A stretch of 64,000 bases of DNA from Pelagimonas phthalicica (GTDB lineage: Bacteria; Pseudomonadota; Alphaproteobacteria; Rhodobacterales; Rhodobacteraceae): assembly GCF_004364805.1 (NCBI RefSeq), contig NZ_SOAP01000005.1, positions 1 through 64,000 of the forward strand, given 5' to 3'. Positions 8,407 to 16,523 of this stretch are shown piece by piece. The notes under the pieces were generated by a model. The model worked only from the letters and a program-made list of their open reading frames with translations, ran no database searches and was not told the DNA's origin. Position numbers and translations under genes: made by a program. How positions within the stretch are numbered: the first letter of the stretch is position 1; each line of letters starts with the position of its first letter.

Positions 8407-8856
8407 TCAATCGCCGGGATAGCTGGCAAACACTTCCGTCGTTCCATCGTTGTTGATGAGAAACACGTCATAAGCTTCGCGCCAGCGGCTCTGGTCCATG
8501 CCGGGGGAGCCAAGCGGCATCCCTGGCACCGCGAGGCCGACAGCGTCCGGTCTCTCGCTGAGCAACCTGCGAATATCATCTGCGGGCACATGGCCCTCGA
8601 TCACGTACCCGTCGATAAGGCCTGTATGACAGGACACCATGCGTTGGGGGACTCCGCTGTCGAGTTTGAAACGAACAAGCAGCCCTGCAAACATATCTTG
8701 TCCACTCGGCGCAAATCCGTTCTCCTCAAGATGATCCATCCAGGCGAGGCAGCACCCGCAGCCATTGGTCTTTTTGACATCAATCGGCGTGGCTTCGGCG
8801 ATCGCCTGCGCGGCGAGGCTGAGTGAGAACACTGTGGCAAACGTGAATAGTTTCAT
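8407..8856 (-). CDS. DUF411 periplasmic metal-binding protein (copy 1)
   Basis: 149-aa secreted protein with a Sec signal (cut near AIAEA). DUF411 hallmarks: KKTNGCGCCLAWMDHL near residues 28-43, SCHTGLIDGYVIEGHVPADDI in the middle, and GLAVPGMPLGSPGM. The Cys pair, His and the Met-rich segment are potential Cu ligands. DUF411 proteins are commonly found beside Cop/Cus genes, sometimes called CopG-like. It lies between the M23 peptidase and lspA genes in the same operon. A second copy is at 38131-38577. Confidence 0.88.
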   Translation of the reverse strand: MKLFTFATVFSLSLAAQAIAEATPIDVKKTNGCGCCLAWMDHLEENGFAPSGQDMFAGLLVRFKLDSGVPQRMVSCHTGLIDGYVIEGHVPADDIRRLLSERPDAVGLAVPGMPLGSPGMDQSRWREAYDVFLINNDGTTEVFASYPGD

Positions 8857-8859
8857 GAT

Positions 8860-10233
8860 CTACAGTCTTTCTGAAGTCGCGGCGGCAACTTCCTGGTCAA
8901 GCAAACCCGTGAACTGCGCGCGAACAGTTTCAAGACGGACCAAAATGCTGGTGTTGGTCTCGACTTGGCTTGCCGCCGCGGCAAGCCGTTCTTCTGACAT
9001 CGGGTCTGTCGGGCGACCGTCTACGCGCACTTCGTAGTGCAGGTTTGGACCAGTCGCGGTCCCGGTGGCGCCGACACTGCCAATATTGTCACCTGCGGCG
9101 ACTCTATCTCCAACGCCCAGTCCCTCCGGGACGTCGCTGAGATGTGCGTATCGTGTCATGGTGTCTGAACCATGTGCAATCTCGACCACGCGCCCATAGC
9201 CGCGGCGTCGCCCAATAAACGAGATGCGGCCCGGTGCCGTTGCGTAGACTGGCGTCCCTTGGGGCGCCGCAAAATCAACCCCGGTGTGCATGCGCACATC
9301 CCCAAAAACCGGGTGCCTGCGATTGCCGTATACCGAACTCAGCCGCGCGCCCTTCACGGGTTGTGCAAACACCCGTAGCAATTCCCCATCAACAAAAATC
9401 GTCGCGTTTCCGGATTTGTCGTCGGGCCAGACGACTTCATAAAGCGTCTCCTCGATCGTCAGCGCGGCGAAGGACAGGCTGGGTTGCCTAATCTCTTCAT
9501 CCTCGAACACCGTTTCACGCCACATCAATTGTAGCCGTTCGCCCCCTTTCAGATCCCGTCGGAAATCCACGGTGCCGCCCAGCATCTCGGCGAGGTCCAC
9601 TGCAAACCGAGCCGGGACATCCGCTGACGCAAGGGTGGCAAAGATCGAATTCTGAACGGTGGTATCGGCGGCGCGAACAATCAAGTCTGGCTCGGGAACA
9701 ATCCTGCGTGTCGCAATCTCATCTGTAAACGTGGCTTCAATCCGAACTCCTTCGTCCACCGAAAGCGCGACGCGGCGTGGGGTGCCCGACAAGGAAGTTT
9801 CGACTTCAATGCCGTATCCGGGTTTCAGTTTTCGCAGATCGTATTCTGCAGCCAAGGCAAGCGCGACCTCAGCGCGGTCGCTTGCAGTAAGACCTGCTTT
9901 GGAGAGCAGTGCATCCAAGGTTTCGCCGGCGGACAATGTCCCTGACCAGATTTCAACTGGGGGCTTTACTTCAGGCAAAGCGACACTGGCCAATTGCAAG
10001 GCAGGGGGCTCTGGCCTCCATGCGACTGTCACTGGTTCAAAAGTCTCGTTCGAATAGATTGAAAGCAATTGATCCGGCGGTGCGGGCATCCGCATTGGTG
10101 ACGGTTGCCAATCAGACACTGCTGCCAGCGCCTCCGGAACGGGAGCCTTTCTCCAGTCGGTTTGGAAACCAAACATCAATGCGATGGCAAGGCTTGTTCC
10201 GGCGATACTTGCGACGAGATATCTCAGCTTCAT
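8860..10233 (-). CDS. M23 family peptidoglycan endopeptidase
   Basis: 457-aa envelope protein with an N-terminal signal anchor, a long N-terminal region that includes a LysM/OapA-like segment (AGETLDALLSKAGLTASDRAE), and a C-terminal LytM/M23 Zn-peptidase domain (MHTGVDFAAPQGTPVYA..., YAHLSDV, NLHYEVRVDGRPTDP). The HxxxD and HxH zinc ligands are intact, so it should be active, cutting cross-bridges or acting as a regulator of cell-wall hydrolysis. Its start overlaps the sco stop (ATGA). A wall hydrolase inside a copper operon parallels the three L,D-transpeptidases elsewhere in the island. Confidence 0.87.
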   Translation of the reverse strand: MKLRYLVASIAGTSLAIALMFGFQTDWRKAPVPEALAAVSDWQPSPMRMPAPPDQLLSIYSNETFEPVTVAWRPEPPALQLASVALPEVKPPVEIWSGTLSAGETLDALLSKAGLTASDRAEVALALAAEYDLRKLKPGYGIEVETSLSGTPRRVALSVDEGVRIEATFTDEIATRRIVPEPDLIVRAADTTVQNSIFATLASADVPARFAVDLAEMLGGTVDFRRDLKGGERLQLMWRETVFEDEEIRQPSLSFAALTIEETLYEVVWPDDKSGNATIFVDGELLRVFAQPVKGARLSSVYGNRRHPVFGDVRMHTGVDFAAPQGTPVYATAPGRISFIGRRRGYGRVVEIAHGSDTMTRYAHLSDVPEGLGVGDRVAAGDNIGSVGATGTATGPNLHYEVRVDGRPTDPMSEERLAAAASQVETNTSILVRLETVRAQFTGLLDQEVAAATSERL

Positions 10234-10856
10234 GATGTTTCTTCTTCGGTTCTTGCGAGGACACGGCGGATCTTCGGCACCGCAAATTCTCTTGGTTCAT
10301 GATAATCGATTGTGCCGGCAAACTGTCCCTCAGCATCGAACATGAAGACGCTCGCCGTATGGTTCATGGTATAGTCATCACCACCGGTGGCGACCTTTTC
10401 ATAACTCGCGCGAAATCCCTCTGCGGCCCGCATTGTTTGATCCTGTGAACCCCTCCAACCCTGGATGGCTGGATGGAAGTAGCTGACATATTCCGCCATA
10501 GCCGCAACAGTGTCGCGTTTTGGATCGACCGTGATGAACACGACGTTCATGTCCGCAACATCATCTCCAAGGTCGTCGAGCCAGCCAGAGATATCCGACA
10601 ATGTGGTGGGGCACACATCGGGGCAGTATGTGAAGCCAAAAAACACCATGGATGGATTGCCCAGAAGCGACGCAGGTCCGACAGTTTCACCGCCTTGATC
10701 GGTCATCTGAAAGTCCATCTGGGTGAGCGGCAAGGGTCGCTGAGCTACAGGTTCAGGCGCGCCGGGACCATCCACCTGCCACCAGCCGATGAACAGCGCC
10801 AGCGCAGCCACTCCGGCAATTGCGGCACCATAAGCAAGGAGAGTTCTTCGGCTCAT
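10230..10856 (-). CDS. SCO1/SenC copper chaperone (copy 1)
   Basis: 208-aa membrane-anchored thioredoxin-fold protein. One N-terminal transmembrane helix, then CPDVCPTT as the CxxxC Cu site and a downstream His in TMNHTASVF. These three ligands define Sco proteins, which metallate or reduce the CuA site of cytochrome c oxidase. ATGA overlaps on both sides (PCuAC upstream, M23 downstream) show strict co-translation. Paired with the second Sco at 12427-13023. The family call is certain; target oxidase is not visible in the window. Confidence 0.92.
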   Translation of the reverse strand: MSRRTLLAYGAAIAGVAALALFIGWWQVDGPGAPEPVAQRPLPLTQMDFQMTDQGGETVGPASLLGNPSMVFFGFTYCPDVCPTTLSDISGWLDDLGDDVADMNVVFITVDPKRDTVAAMAEYVSYFHPAIQGWRGSQDQTMRAAEGFRASYEKVATGGDDYTMNHTASVFMFDAEGQFAGTIDYHEPREFAVPKIRRVLARTEEETS

Positions 10857-11320
10857 CAGCCCTCCGGCCCACGTGCCGCAATGCCAAGAATGGGCACATC
10901 AACGGTCAGCGTCCCGCCATCGGCAAAGGTCAATGTCAGCGGAAAGGTCTCGCCTTCCACCATCTTGGTTTGCAACCGCATCAGCATGGCATGCATGCCA
11001 CCTGGTTCCAGCGAAACACTTTCGCCCGCTGGGATGGTGATTTCACCGACTGGGCCCATGGAACTCACACCATTGGCGTCCGTCTTGGTCTCATGAATGT
11101 CAGGCATCATGGCGAGCGGCGTTTCCAGCCCCACCAATGTCACTGGATCGGTGCCGGTATTGCGCAGTGTCATGTAGGCCGCACCTGGACGGTTGATGCC
11201 GATGGACGCGCGGGCCCATGCGTCGTCAACGACAATATCCTCAGAGCCAGCAGAAGAGGTGGTCGGTAATCCGACAATCGCACTGAATGCAAGTGCGATG
11301 GCTGCAACGGTTGAGTTCAC
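10856..11320 (-). CDS. PCuAC periplasmic copper chaperone
   Basis: 154 aa, secreted (signal ends near TTSSAG). Carries the H-x-M Cu(I) motif of the PCuAC/DUF461 family: His in PDIHETKTD, Met in GVSSMGP, and GGMHAMLM. PCuAC hands Cu(I) to Sco or CuA. The start is GTG at 11320 with an AGGAG ribosome site; the longer frame to 11428 intrudes into the upstream gene. Immediately precedes sco with ATGA overlap, the classic PCuAC-Sco pair. Confidence 0.9.
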   Translation of the reverse strand: MNSTVAAIALAFSAIVGLPTTSSAGSEDIVVDDAWARASIGINRPGAAYMTLRNTGTDPVTLVGLETPLAMMPDIHETKTDANGVSSMGPVGEITIPAGESVSLEPGGMHAMLMRLQTKMVEGETFPLTLTFADGGTLTVDVPILGIAARGPEG

Positions 11321-11348
11321 AGGTTTGCTCCTAAAGTCAGTCTTTTGA

Positions 11349-12008
11349 TCACGACCCGACCGCCGCGACTTCGGCCGCAACCAAGGCGCGCAGCTCGTCG
11401 GCTCCGAACGGGTCAAGCGGTTTGCCATTCACATAGAACGTTGGTGTCTGACGCACGCCCATTGTCTCCACATCCGCACGATCCTGATTAAGGATTGCGA
11501 GCGTCTGGGGCGCTTTCATCTGGTTTTGTGCGGCTTCTACGTCCAGACCGGCCTGCTCTGCAATGCCAAGGATCAATCCCGGCGCTGGTTCACCGTGGGA
11601 TGCCCATCGTGGCTGAAATTCGAGGATCGCTTCTTTGACCGGAATATATACGTTCTGCATGCGCGCCGCTTCCATCACCCGGATCGCCTCTTCCGATGCA
11701 GCGCCATGAAATGGGGTGTATCGCAATACGACGCGGACCTGATCGCCGTGTTCCGCCATGATGTCCTTTATGATCGGATAGAAAGCACGGCAAGCTTCGC
11801 AAGCGGGATCGAAGAACTCCACAATTGTAACCGGCGCGTCTTCTGGTCCCATGATGGGTGAGTAGGGACGCATGAGTGCTTCGGCGATTTCGGGTTGGAC
11901 CGGATCAACCTGAGCGACCGGGGCAGGGCGGGACTGATACCAAACGGCGGCGGCAAAGACTGCAAGGCCGACAAGTAAGACCGACAGAACGATGGATTTG
12001 TTTTTCAT
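11349..12008 (-). CDS. DsbA/ScsC-like thioredoxin-fold protein
   Basis: 219 aa with an N-terminal signal anchor. The thioredoxin active site is PACEACRAF (CxxC), with the cis-Pro region at RQTPTFYVNG. It resembles the Com1/DsbG-like thiol oxidoreductases. Start at 12008 overlaps dsbB (ATGA), and the in-frame extension to 12323 is within dsbB. A DsbA-DsbB pair in a Cu operon would repair or form disulfides, and could control the redox state of the Sco and PCuAC thiols. Confidence 0.85.
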   Translation of the reverse strand: MKNKSIVLSVLLVGLAVFAAAVWYQSRPAPVAQVDPVQPEIAEALMRPYSPIMGPEDAPVTIVEFFDPACEACRAFYPIIKDIMAEHGDQVRVVLRYTPFHGAASEEAIRVMEAARMQNVYIPVKEAILEFQPRWASHGEPAPGLILGIAEQAGLDVEAAQNQMKAPQTLAILNQDRADVETMGVRQTPTFYVNGKPLDPFGADELRALVAAEVAAVGS

Positions 12009-12430
12009 GGACGGGGCTCCTTCAGGGAGAAAAATGACAAGAAGCCGATAAACGCAAAGGCAATCAGCGCCAAGAGCGGGATAGGGATTCCAAGAAACAG
12101 CTGATTGTCGCCGGTGCAGGATGGGCCAGTCGCCGTGCAGGGTTGGATCGGCTCGGGCAAAACTCCAGTATAGAGACCAAGATGCCAAAGCGCGATGGCA
12201 GCGCCACCGAGGGCGAGCGCAACGCCGTAGCGACCGACCCGTTGATCCTCCCACCAGAGACCGAGGCCCAACACGACGGCCAGAGGGAACATAAACGCAC
12301 GCTGAAACCAGCACAGACTGCACGGAGCCTGCCCCAGAACCTCACCGATATAGAGCACGGCCAAGGAACTTCCCAAAGCGACGATCCACGCGGCGGCCAA
12401 AGCCGTCTCTTTTGCCATCAACCGGCTCAT
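12005..12430 (-). CDS. dsbB: DsbB-type disulfide bond formation protein
   Basis: 141-aa four-helix membrane protein with CSLC in the first periplasmic loop and a second Cys pair CTATGPSC in the second loop, as in DsbB/DsbI, which reoxidise DsbA using quinone. It overlaps both neighbours by ATGA (12005-12008 and 12427-12430). It most likely serves the DsbA-like protein encoded immediately downstream. Another DsbB-like protein is at 52886-53392. Confidence 0.9.
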   Translation of the reverse strand: MSRLMAKETALAAAWIVALGSSLAVLYIGEVLGQAPCSLCWFQRAFMFPLAVVLGLGLWWEDQRVGRYGVALALGGAAIALWHLGLYTGVLPEPIQPCTATGPSCTGDNQLFLGIPIPLLALIAFAFIGFLSFFSLKEPRP

Positions 12431-13023
12431 AGCGACATCCGCGCCTTCAGATCGGCAAGGATCTCCTCTGCCGGCGTGCCATATGTCCAGGCCCCCACAT
12501 ATCCGCCTTGCGGATCAAAGAGGAACAGCTGAGACGAATGCCCCATCGTGTATCCGTCGGGCGAAGCCGCCTCCTCGATCTTCTCAAAGTACACGCGGAA
12601 GGTTTCCGATGTTCGCTTGATCTGATCTGCCGTACCCGTCAGCCCAATGATGTTTGCGTCAAACGCTGGGACAAAATCCGCCAGTTGTTCGGGTGTGTCA
12701 CGTTCTGGATCAATTGATATAAACAGAGGCTGAACCTCCACTGCATCTGAACCGAGTGCGTCCATGACGGCGGCAACTTCGGCCAGGGTCGTTGGGCACA
12801 CATCAGGGCAATTCGCAAAGCCGAAGAACACGAGCATCCAGCGCCCGGCGAAGTCTTCGTCCGTCTGCACCATGCCTTGATGATCGGTCAGTTCGAAATC
12901 CGCCCGGAACGCAGGATCATCAGCCCGCGGTTCGCTTCTGGTAGAAACCTGCAGCCAAATGAACCCAACAATCGCGATTGTGACGAGTCCCCAAAGCATT
13001 TTTTGTAACGTAGAAAATCTCAT
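12427..13023 (-). CDS. SCO1/SenC copper chaperone (copy 2)
   Basis: 198 aa, one N-terminal membrane anchor, CPDVCPTT Cu site and TMGHSSQLF His ligand. First gene of the eleven-gene operon that runs to 5115. A MerR-type promoter (13061-13091) points at it with a leader of about 30 nt. Differs clearly from the 10230 copy, so the two may have separate roles (CuA loading versus thiol reduction), as suggested for paired Sco proteins elsewhere. Confidence 0.92.
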   Translation of the reverse strand: MRFSTLQKMLWGLVTIAIVGFIWLQVSTRSEPRADDPAFRADFELTDHQGMVQTDEDFAGRWMLVFFGFANCPDVCPTTLAEVAAVMDALGSDAVEVQPLFISIDPERDTPEQLADFVPAFDANIIGLTGTADQIKRTSETFRVYFEKIEEAASPDGYTMGHSSQLFLFDPQGGYVGAWTYGTPAEEILADLKARMSL

Positions 13024-13060
13024 TGGTCGTATTGCGCCCGATTCCGCCCATTTTTACAGC

Positions 13061-13091
13061 AGTCTAAATGTTCTAGCTGCTAGAGGTTCAA
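13061..13091 (-). promoter_or_regulatory. MerR-type promoter for the sco-ctaG operon
   Basis: On the minus strand: -35 TTGAAC, 19-bp spacer holding the dyad CTCTAGCAGCTAGAA, -10 TAGACT. The over-long 19-bp spacer with a centred dyad is the hallmark of MerR-family activated promoters. The dyad resembles the one at 18785 more than the CueR-like TTCC...GGAA boxes. Confidence 0.7.
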
Positions 13092-13195
13092 GCTATTTCT
13101 TGGCTAAGAAGCAGCCCTTCACGGACCTGTGATTACAGTGCTGGCTTGCGCATGCCAATAGCTATAGCTACCAACACTATAGATATGGAGGTTGC

Positions 13196-13624
13196 ATGCT
13201 GACAATTGGAAGCTTGGGAAAGAAGACCGGAACAAAAGTCCAAACCATTCGATACTATGAACAGATCGGCCTGATGCCCGAACCGGGTCGGACAGAAGGG
13301 GGGCAACGGCGTTACGGTGACGCCGAAGTCGATCGCTTGTCCTTTATTCGACACGCGCGCCAGTTGGGATTTCCGCTGGAGGCGATCCGCGAACTTCTCG
13401 ATCTCAGTGACAATCCGGATCGATCTTGCCATGAGGCGGATTCCATCGCCCGGCGACAACTCAAACAAGTAGAACTAAGGATGGATCGGCTGAAAGCGCT
13501 TCGCACCGAGCTGAAGCGCATGATCCACGAATGCAGCGGAGGCAATACGGCGGACTGCAAGGTTCTCGAGGTCTTGCGCGATCACTCAGAGTGTCTGACC
13601 GACCACGATGCAATCGGCGCATAG
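13196..13624 (+). CDS. MerR family Zn/Cd/Pb-type regulator (CadR/ZntR-like)
   Basis: 142-aa MerR regulator. Winged helix at residues 1-70, dimerisation coiled coil ~80-110. Cys78 (SCHEAD), Cys113 (ECSGG), Cys121 (DCKVL) and Cys133 match the Cys pattern of divalent-metal members (CadR, ZntR, PbrR); a Cys rather than Ser at 78 argues against CueR-type Cu(I) sensing. Strong GGAGG just before the ATG. Two CTATAG half sites lie at 13162-13182 just upstream, and a related dyad precedes the CDF exporter operon (16464-16494), its likely target. Divergent from the sco operon. Confidence 0.8.
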   Translation: MLTIGSLGKKTGTKVQTIRYYEQIGLMPEPGRTEGGQRRYGDAEVDRLSFIRHARQLGFPLEAIRELLDLSDNPDRSCHEADSIARRQLKQVELRMDRLKALRTELKRMIHECSGGNTADCKVLEVLRDHSECLTDHDAIGA

Positions 13625-13697
13625 TCGCGCCAATTGCTCGCATTCCAAAACGGTGTGTAAAACCACAATGGTCGGTCGTACTTGGTTACTAATTACC

Positions 13698-14378
13698 TTA
13701 GGCAGGTTGATAGAGCCGGGCGTGCGGAAGGCCTGTGTTCTCGAACCTCCGGAATGTCTTTGCCAAAGCCAGAGCACCAAGGTCAATGATAGGTTCAAGC
13801 AATACAACGATGATGTAGACTGAGGCGAATGCACCTGCATTTGCTAAGGTCTCTGCTGTAAATCCTTGCCCGTAGAATACCCAGAATGCCACCCATGCGA
13901 CAATTCCACCTTGGAACACCGCAGATAGCTTCGCGGCTTGGCCATAGGTTACTTCAGTGTAAGGGGTGTCGGCCGGTATAATTCGTTGAGCCAATGCCGC
14001 CATCGCCAAAACTGGTAGAATGAGCGTAGTCAAGTTCATTCCCAACTGCGGAATGTCGGAAGGTGAAAACAGGAAGCTTTGCGCGACAAGACCAAAGATC
14101 AGACCAATAGCTGTTGGAACTGTGCCGAGGATCAGGAAAAGTGTGGTTCCAAGTATCAAATGTACTTCTGACACTCCAACAGGTGGATGCGGCAGAAATT
14201 CAAAGAATCCGAGCACCATCGCGCTTGCCGCAGCGGAGCGTCCGACCAAAGCTAAGATGTTACCGTTCTGCTTCACGTGATCAACAGCGAGCTTGGCGAC
14301 AATTCCAACTGAGGCAACGCCAGTCGCGGTTCCCAGTACGAGTTTTGCGCCGTCCACGACGCCAGGTTCAATATGCAT
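13698..14378 (-). CDS. CbiM-like cobalt transporter permease, solitary
   Basis: 226-aa membrane protein with six or so helices. The N-terminus MHIEPG matches the invariant MHI-(D/P)-G start of CbiM/NikM, where Met1/His2 and a later His coordinate Co/Ni; PVGVSEVHLILG provides the later His. For this reason I place the start at 14378 (AAAGGA ribosome site), not 14408. No CbiN, CbiQ or CbiO gene is adjacent. A cobalamin riboswitch sits directly upstream, which supports cobalt import for B12. Family homology is moderate in the second half, so substrate stays an inference. Confidence 0.78.
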   Translation of the reverse strand: MHIEPGVVDGAKLVLGTATGVASVGIVAKLAVDHVKQNGNILALVGRSAAASAMVLGFFEFLPHPPVGVSEVHLILGTTLFLILGTVPTAIGLIFGLVAQSFLFSPSDIPQLGMNLTTLILPVLAMAALAQRIIPADTPYTEVTYGQAAKLSAVFQGGIVAWVAFWVFYGQGFTAETLANAGAFASVYIIVVLLEPIIDLGALALAKTFRRFENTGLPHARLYQPA

Positions 14379-14429
14379 TAGTTCGTCCTTTCTGCACCCA
14401 TCGTGCAAGATGCCTCCCTAGAGGCGTCA

Positions 14430-14650
14430 CAGTGTACCTGGCAGGTTTCCTGACTCGCGCTTCATCGCGGCAATTTCCACCTTCCCGGATCTCTCCAGTG
14501 GTATTCGGAATGCAGCTAACGCTCACAGTTGCGTGGGCAGTCTCGGATCAGGACAGGACTTGATGTCCCTACCGCGTTCCCATTTACCCCGCCGCCGCAA
14601 ATCGGCTTTGGGACCAAGTCCGAGCACCTGATATCCTCGGCCTGCATGAG
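14430..14650 (-). ncRNA. Cobalamin riboswitch
   Basis: On the minus strand, upstream of the CbiM-like gene, the leader contains the B12 box AGTCAGGAAACCTGCC (near 14436-14451), the preceding CCACTG element, the AAATGGGAA segment, and GCCCACGCAACTGTGAGCG, in the order expected for the AdoCbl riboswitch core. The RNA should lower expression of the cobalt transporter when cobalamin is abundant. Boundaries are approximate. Confidence 0.88.
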
Positions 14651-14835
14651 TCAAGATGGTTTGTAGAATGCAGTTGGTGCGTAGTCGCTGTGGTGACCAC
14701 ATTTAGCCCTAGTATGATGCGAGATAACACAAAACTACTCCATCAAACAGCTAGTTACATCAACTCATCTTTTCAACTTTCCGAGAAAAACTAAGCCCAG
14801 GACGGATCTCCCTGGTCTTCATCCGAAAAAGCAAA

Positions 14836-14866
14836 ACATCCCCAAGAGCGGAACTCTTGGGGATGT
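14836..14866 (-). terminator. Rho-independent terminator after phoA
   Basis: Perfect 13-bp stem (14836-14848 with 14854-14866) and 5-nt loop, followed on the minus strand by TTTTGCTTTTT. Located about 20 nt after the phoA stop. Confidence 0.85.
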
Positions 14867-14886
14867 CGTGATCAGACCAAATCAGA

Positions 14887-16362
14887 TTATTCGGCCGTCG
14901 CGGCATAGTTCATGATGTGAAAAATCATGTTCTGTTCAATTGTGCCATCGACAAGGTGTGCCCACGGGCCTTTGGCATAGGCGGCGACATCCTCACCCGA
15001 ATGGGTTTCGGAGGACTTGGGAACCACCGCCTGCTGCAAATAGTCCAGGTCTGTCGCGGCCTCTTCGGTGAGCGCCGGACGCGTACCAAAGAAAGAACCA
15101 TCCGCTTGTTCGGTCAGAACCGATCCCGCACCGTTCAGGTAGCCGGCGACGGTGAACGGCTTATTGTCGGCTCCCAATTCGGGCTCTCCGGTATGCGCCA
15201 CGCCTTCGCCGTCGATGCCCATGCACAGGCCAAGGATGTCCGACCCACGCCCGCAATAACCATTGAAGGCAAGCGCATGTTCATGATCAGCCGTCACGAT
15301 GATCAGGGTGTCGGCATCGTCCGTCAGTTCATCAGCGATCGCGACGGCGTCGGAGAACGCCTTTTGGTCACGTACCGCGCGTGCAAGGTTGCCGCCGTGG
15401 TTGGCATGGTCCACGCGACCCGCTTCGACCTGAAGAAAGAAGCCATTGTCCCCCGATTTTGCCTGAAGCGCCTGGATGGCCGCACCGGTCATGTCGGCCA
15501 GGCTGGGTTCGTCTTCGCGGTCAGCTTCGTACATCATGTGGCTGCTTTCAAACAACCCGAGGATCGGGGTCCCATCCAAAGGGGTGTTTTCGAAAGACGC
15601 CTGATCGGTCGCCAAATGAGCGCCTAGTTCGCTTTGGGCTACGTCCATCAGATTGACCCCGTCTTCGCGGCGCCCGCCTTCGTCACCATGAAAGTTGCGC
15701 ATGCCGCCGCCCATGGCGACGTCGATCATCCCGGAACGCATGGCCTCGATCAGCTGCGTCGCAATGTCAGTCTGGGTGTCGCAACCTTCAGGCACTGACG
15801 CCTCGAAATTGCGGTCCACTGTCTTTGCGTAGGCCGAGGCCGGTGTCGCATGTGTGATGCGCGCTGTGGAGACAATGCCGGTTTCTTTTCCCATCTCACT
15901 CATAAGTTCGTTCATGGAGGAAACGGTATTGCCCGGCAGCGTCGAACAGTCGCCGCGGTTCACGTTTTCATTCACACCGATGATGCCTGCCTTGGTTTTG
16001 ATCCCGGCCATCATGGCCGTGCCCGTGCCAGCGCTGTCCGGTGTCTGGGCGTTGACGTTGTAGGTCTTGACCAGAGCGAGGTTTGGAAAGGCCTCCTGGG
16101 GTTGAACATACTCATCACCAAAGCCGCCCTCTTGCTGGCCTGCAAACAGACGCGATGCGTAGTTTGTACCAACGCCGTTGCCGTCAGAGATCATCAAAAT
16201 GATGTTGAGAGCCCTGTTAGTATTGGGCTGCTTTGCCAGTTCTTCGGCCAGACGCTCCTGTCCGGATACGAACCATTCGTTTTCGGCCTGAGGCAGGTCT
16301 TGTGCTGTCGCCATGCCTGATACCGCGATAGCAAGGGCAGATACCGCTGTTAATGTCTTCAT
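14887..16362 (-). CDS. phoA: Alkaline phosphatase
   Basis: 491-aa periplasmic enzyme with Sec signal (cut after MATAQ/D). Metal and nucleophile motifs of the PhoA superfamily: MISDGNGVG, the active-site Ser in TPDSAGTGTAM, HATPAS, EAGRVDHANHGGN and TADHEHALAF. It releases phosphate from monoesters, using two Zn and one Mg. Monocistronic: own upstream region with a possible Pho box and its own terminator. No direct link to the metal genes other than metal content. Confidence 0.93.
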   Translation of the reverse strand: MKTLTAVSALAIAVSGMATAQDLPQAENEWFVSGQERLAEELAKQPNTNRALNIILMISDGNGVGTNYASRLFAGQQEGGFGDEYVQPQEAFPNLALVKTYNVNAQTPDSAGTGTAMMAGIKTKAGIIGVNENVNRGDCSTLPGNTVSSMNELMSEMGKETGIVSTARITHATPASAYAKTVDRNFEASVPEGCDTQTDIATQLIEAMRSGMIDVAMGGGMRNFHGDEGGRREDGVNLMDVAQSELGAHLATDQASFENTPLDGTPILGLFESSHMMYEADREDEPSLADMTGAAIQALQAKSGDNGFFLQVEAGRVDHANHGGNLARAVRDQKAFSDAVAIADELTDDADTLIIVTADHEHALAFNGYCGRGSDILGLCMGIDGEGVAHTGEPELGADNKPFTVAGYLNGAGSVLTEQADGSFFGTRPALTEEAATDLDYLQQAVVPKSSETHSGEDVAAYAKGPWAHLVDGTIEQNMIFHIMNYAATAE

Positions 16363-16414
16363 TCTTTCGCTCCAGTAACGAGGGTTGGGTCTGGGTCGAA
16401 AATGCTACTTTTTC

Positions 16415-16432
16415 GCATCAGATTTGTGACAG
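16415..16432 (-). promoter_or_regulatory. Possible Pho box upstream of phoA
   Basis: Minus strand CTGTCACAAATCTGATGC, 53-70 nt before the phoA start. The first 7-mer matches the PhoB half site CTGTCAT in six positions and the 11-bp period is right; the second half is a poor match. Tentative. Confidence 0.35.
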
Positions 16433-16463
16433 CGTGTTGGAATCGTCGCGAGAATATTTAAGC

Positions 16464-16494
16464 TTGAACCTACAGTCACTATAGCAATTACATG
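16464..16494 (+). promoter_or_regulatory. CadR-like MerR promoter for the CDF operon
   Basis: -35 TTGAAC, 19-bp spacer with dyad CTACAGTCACTATAG, -10 TACATG. The dyad resembles the CadR operator (CTATAG...CTACAG type), unlike the CueR boxes elsewhere. Points to the transglutaminase/CDF/methyltransferase operon; the probable activator is the MerR protein at 13196. Confidence 0.68.
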
Positions 16495-16523
16495 TTGCGT
16501 CAGACGATTCGAGGAGATGACAG

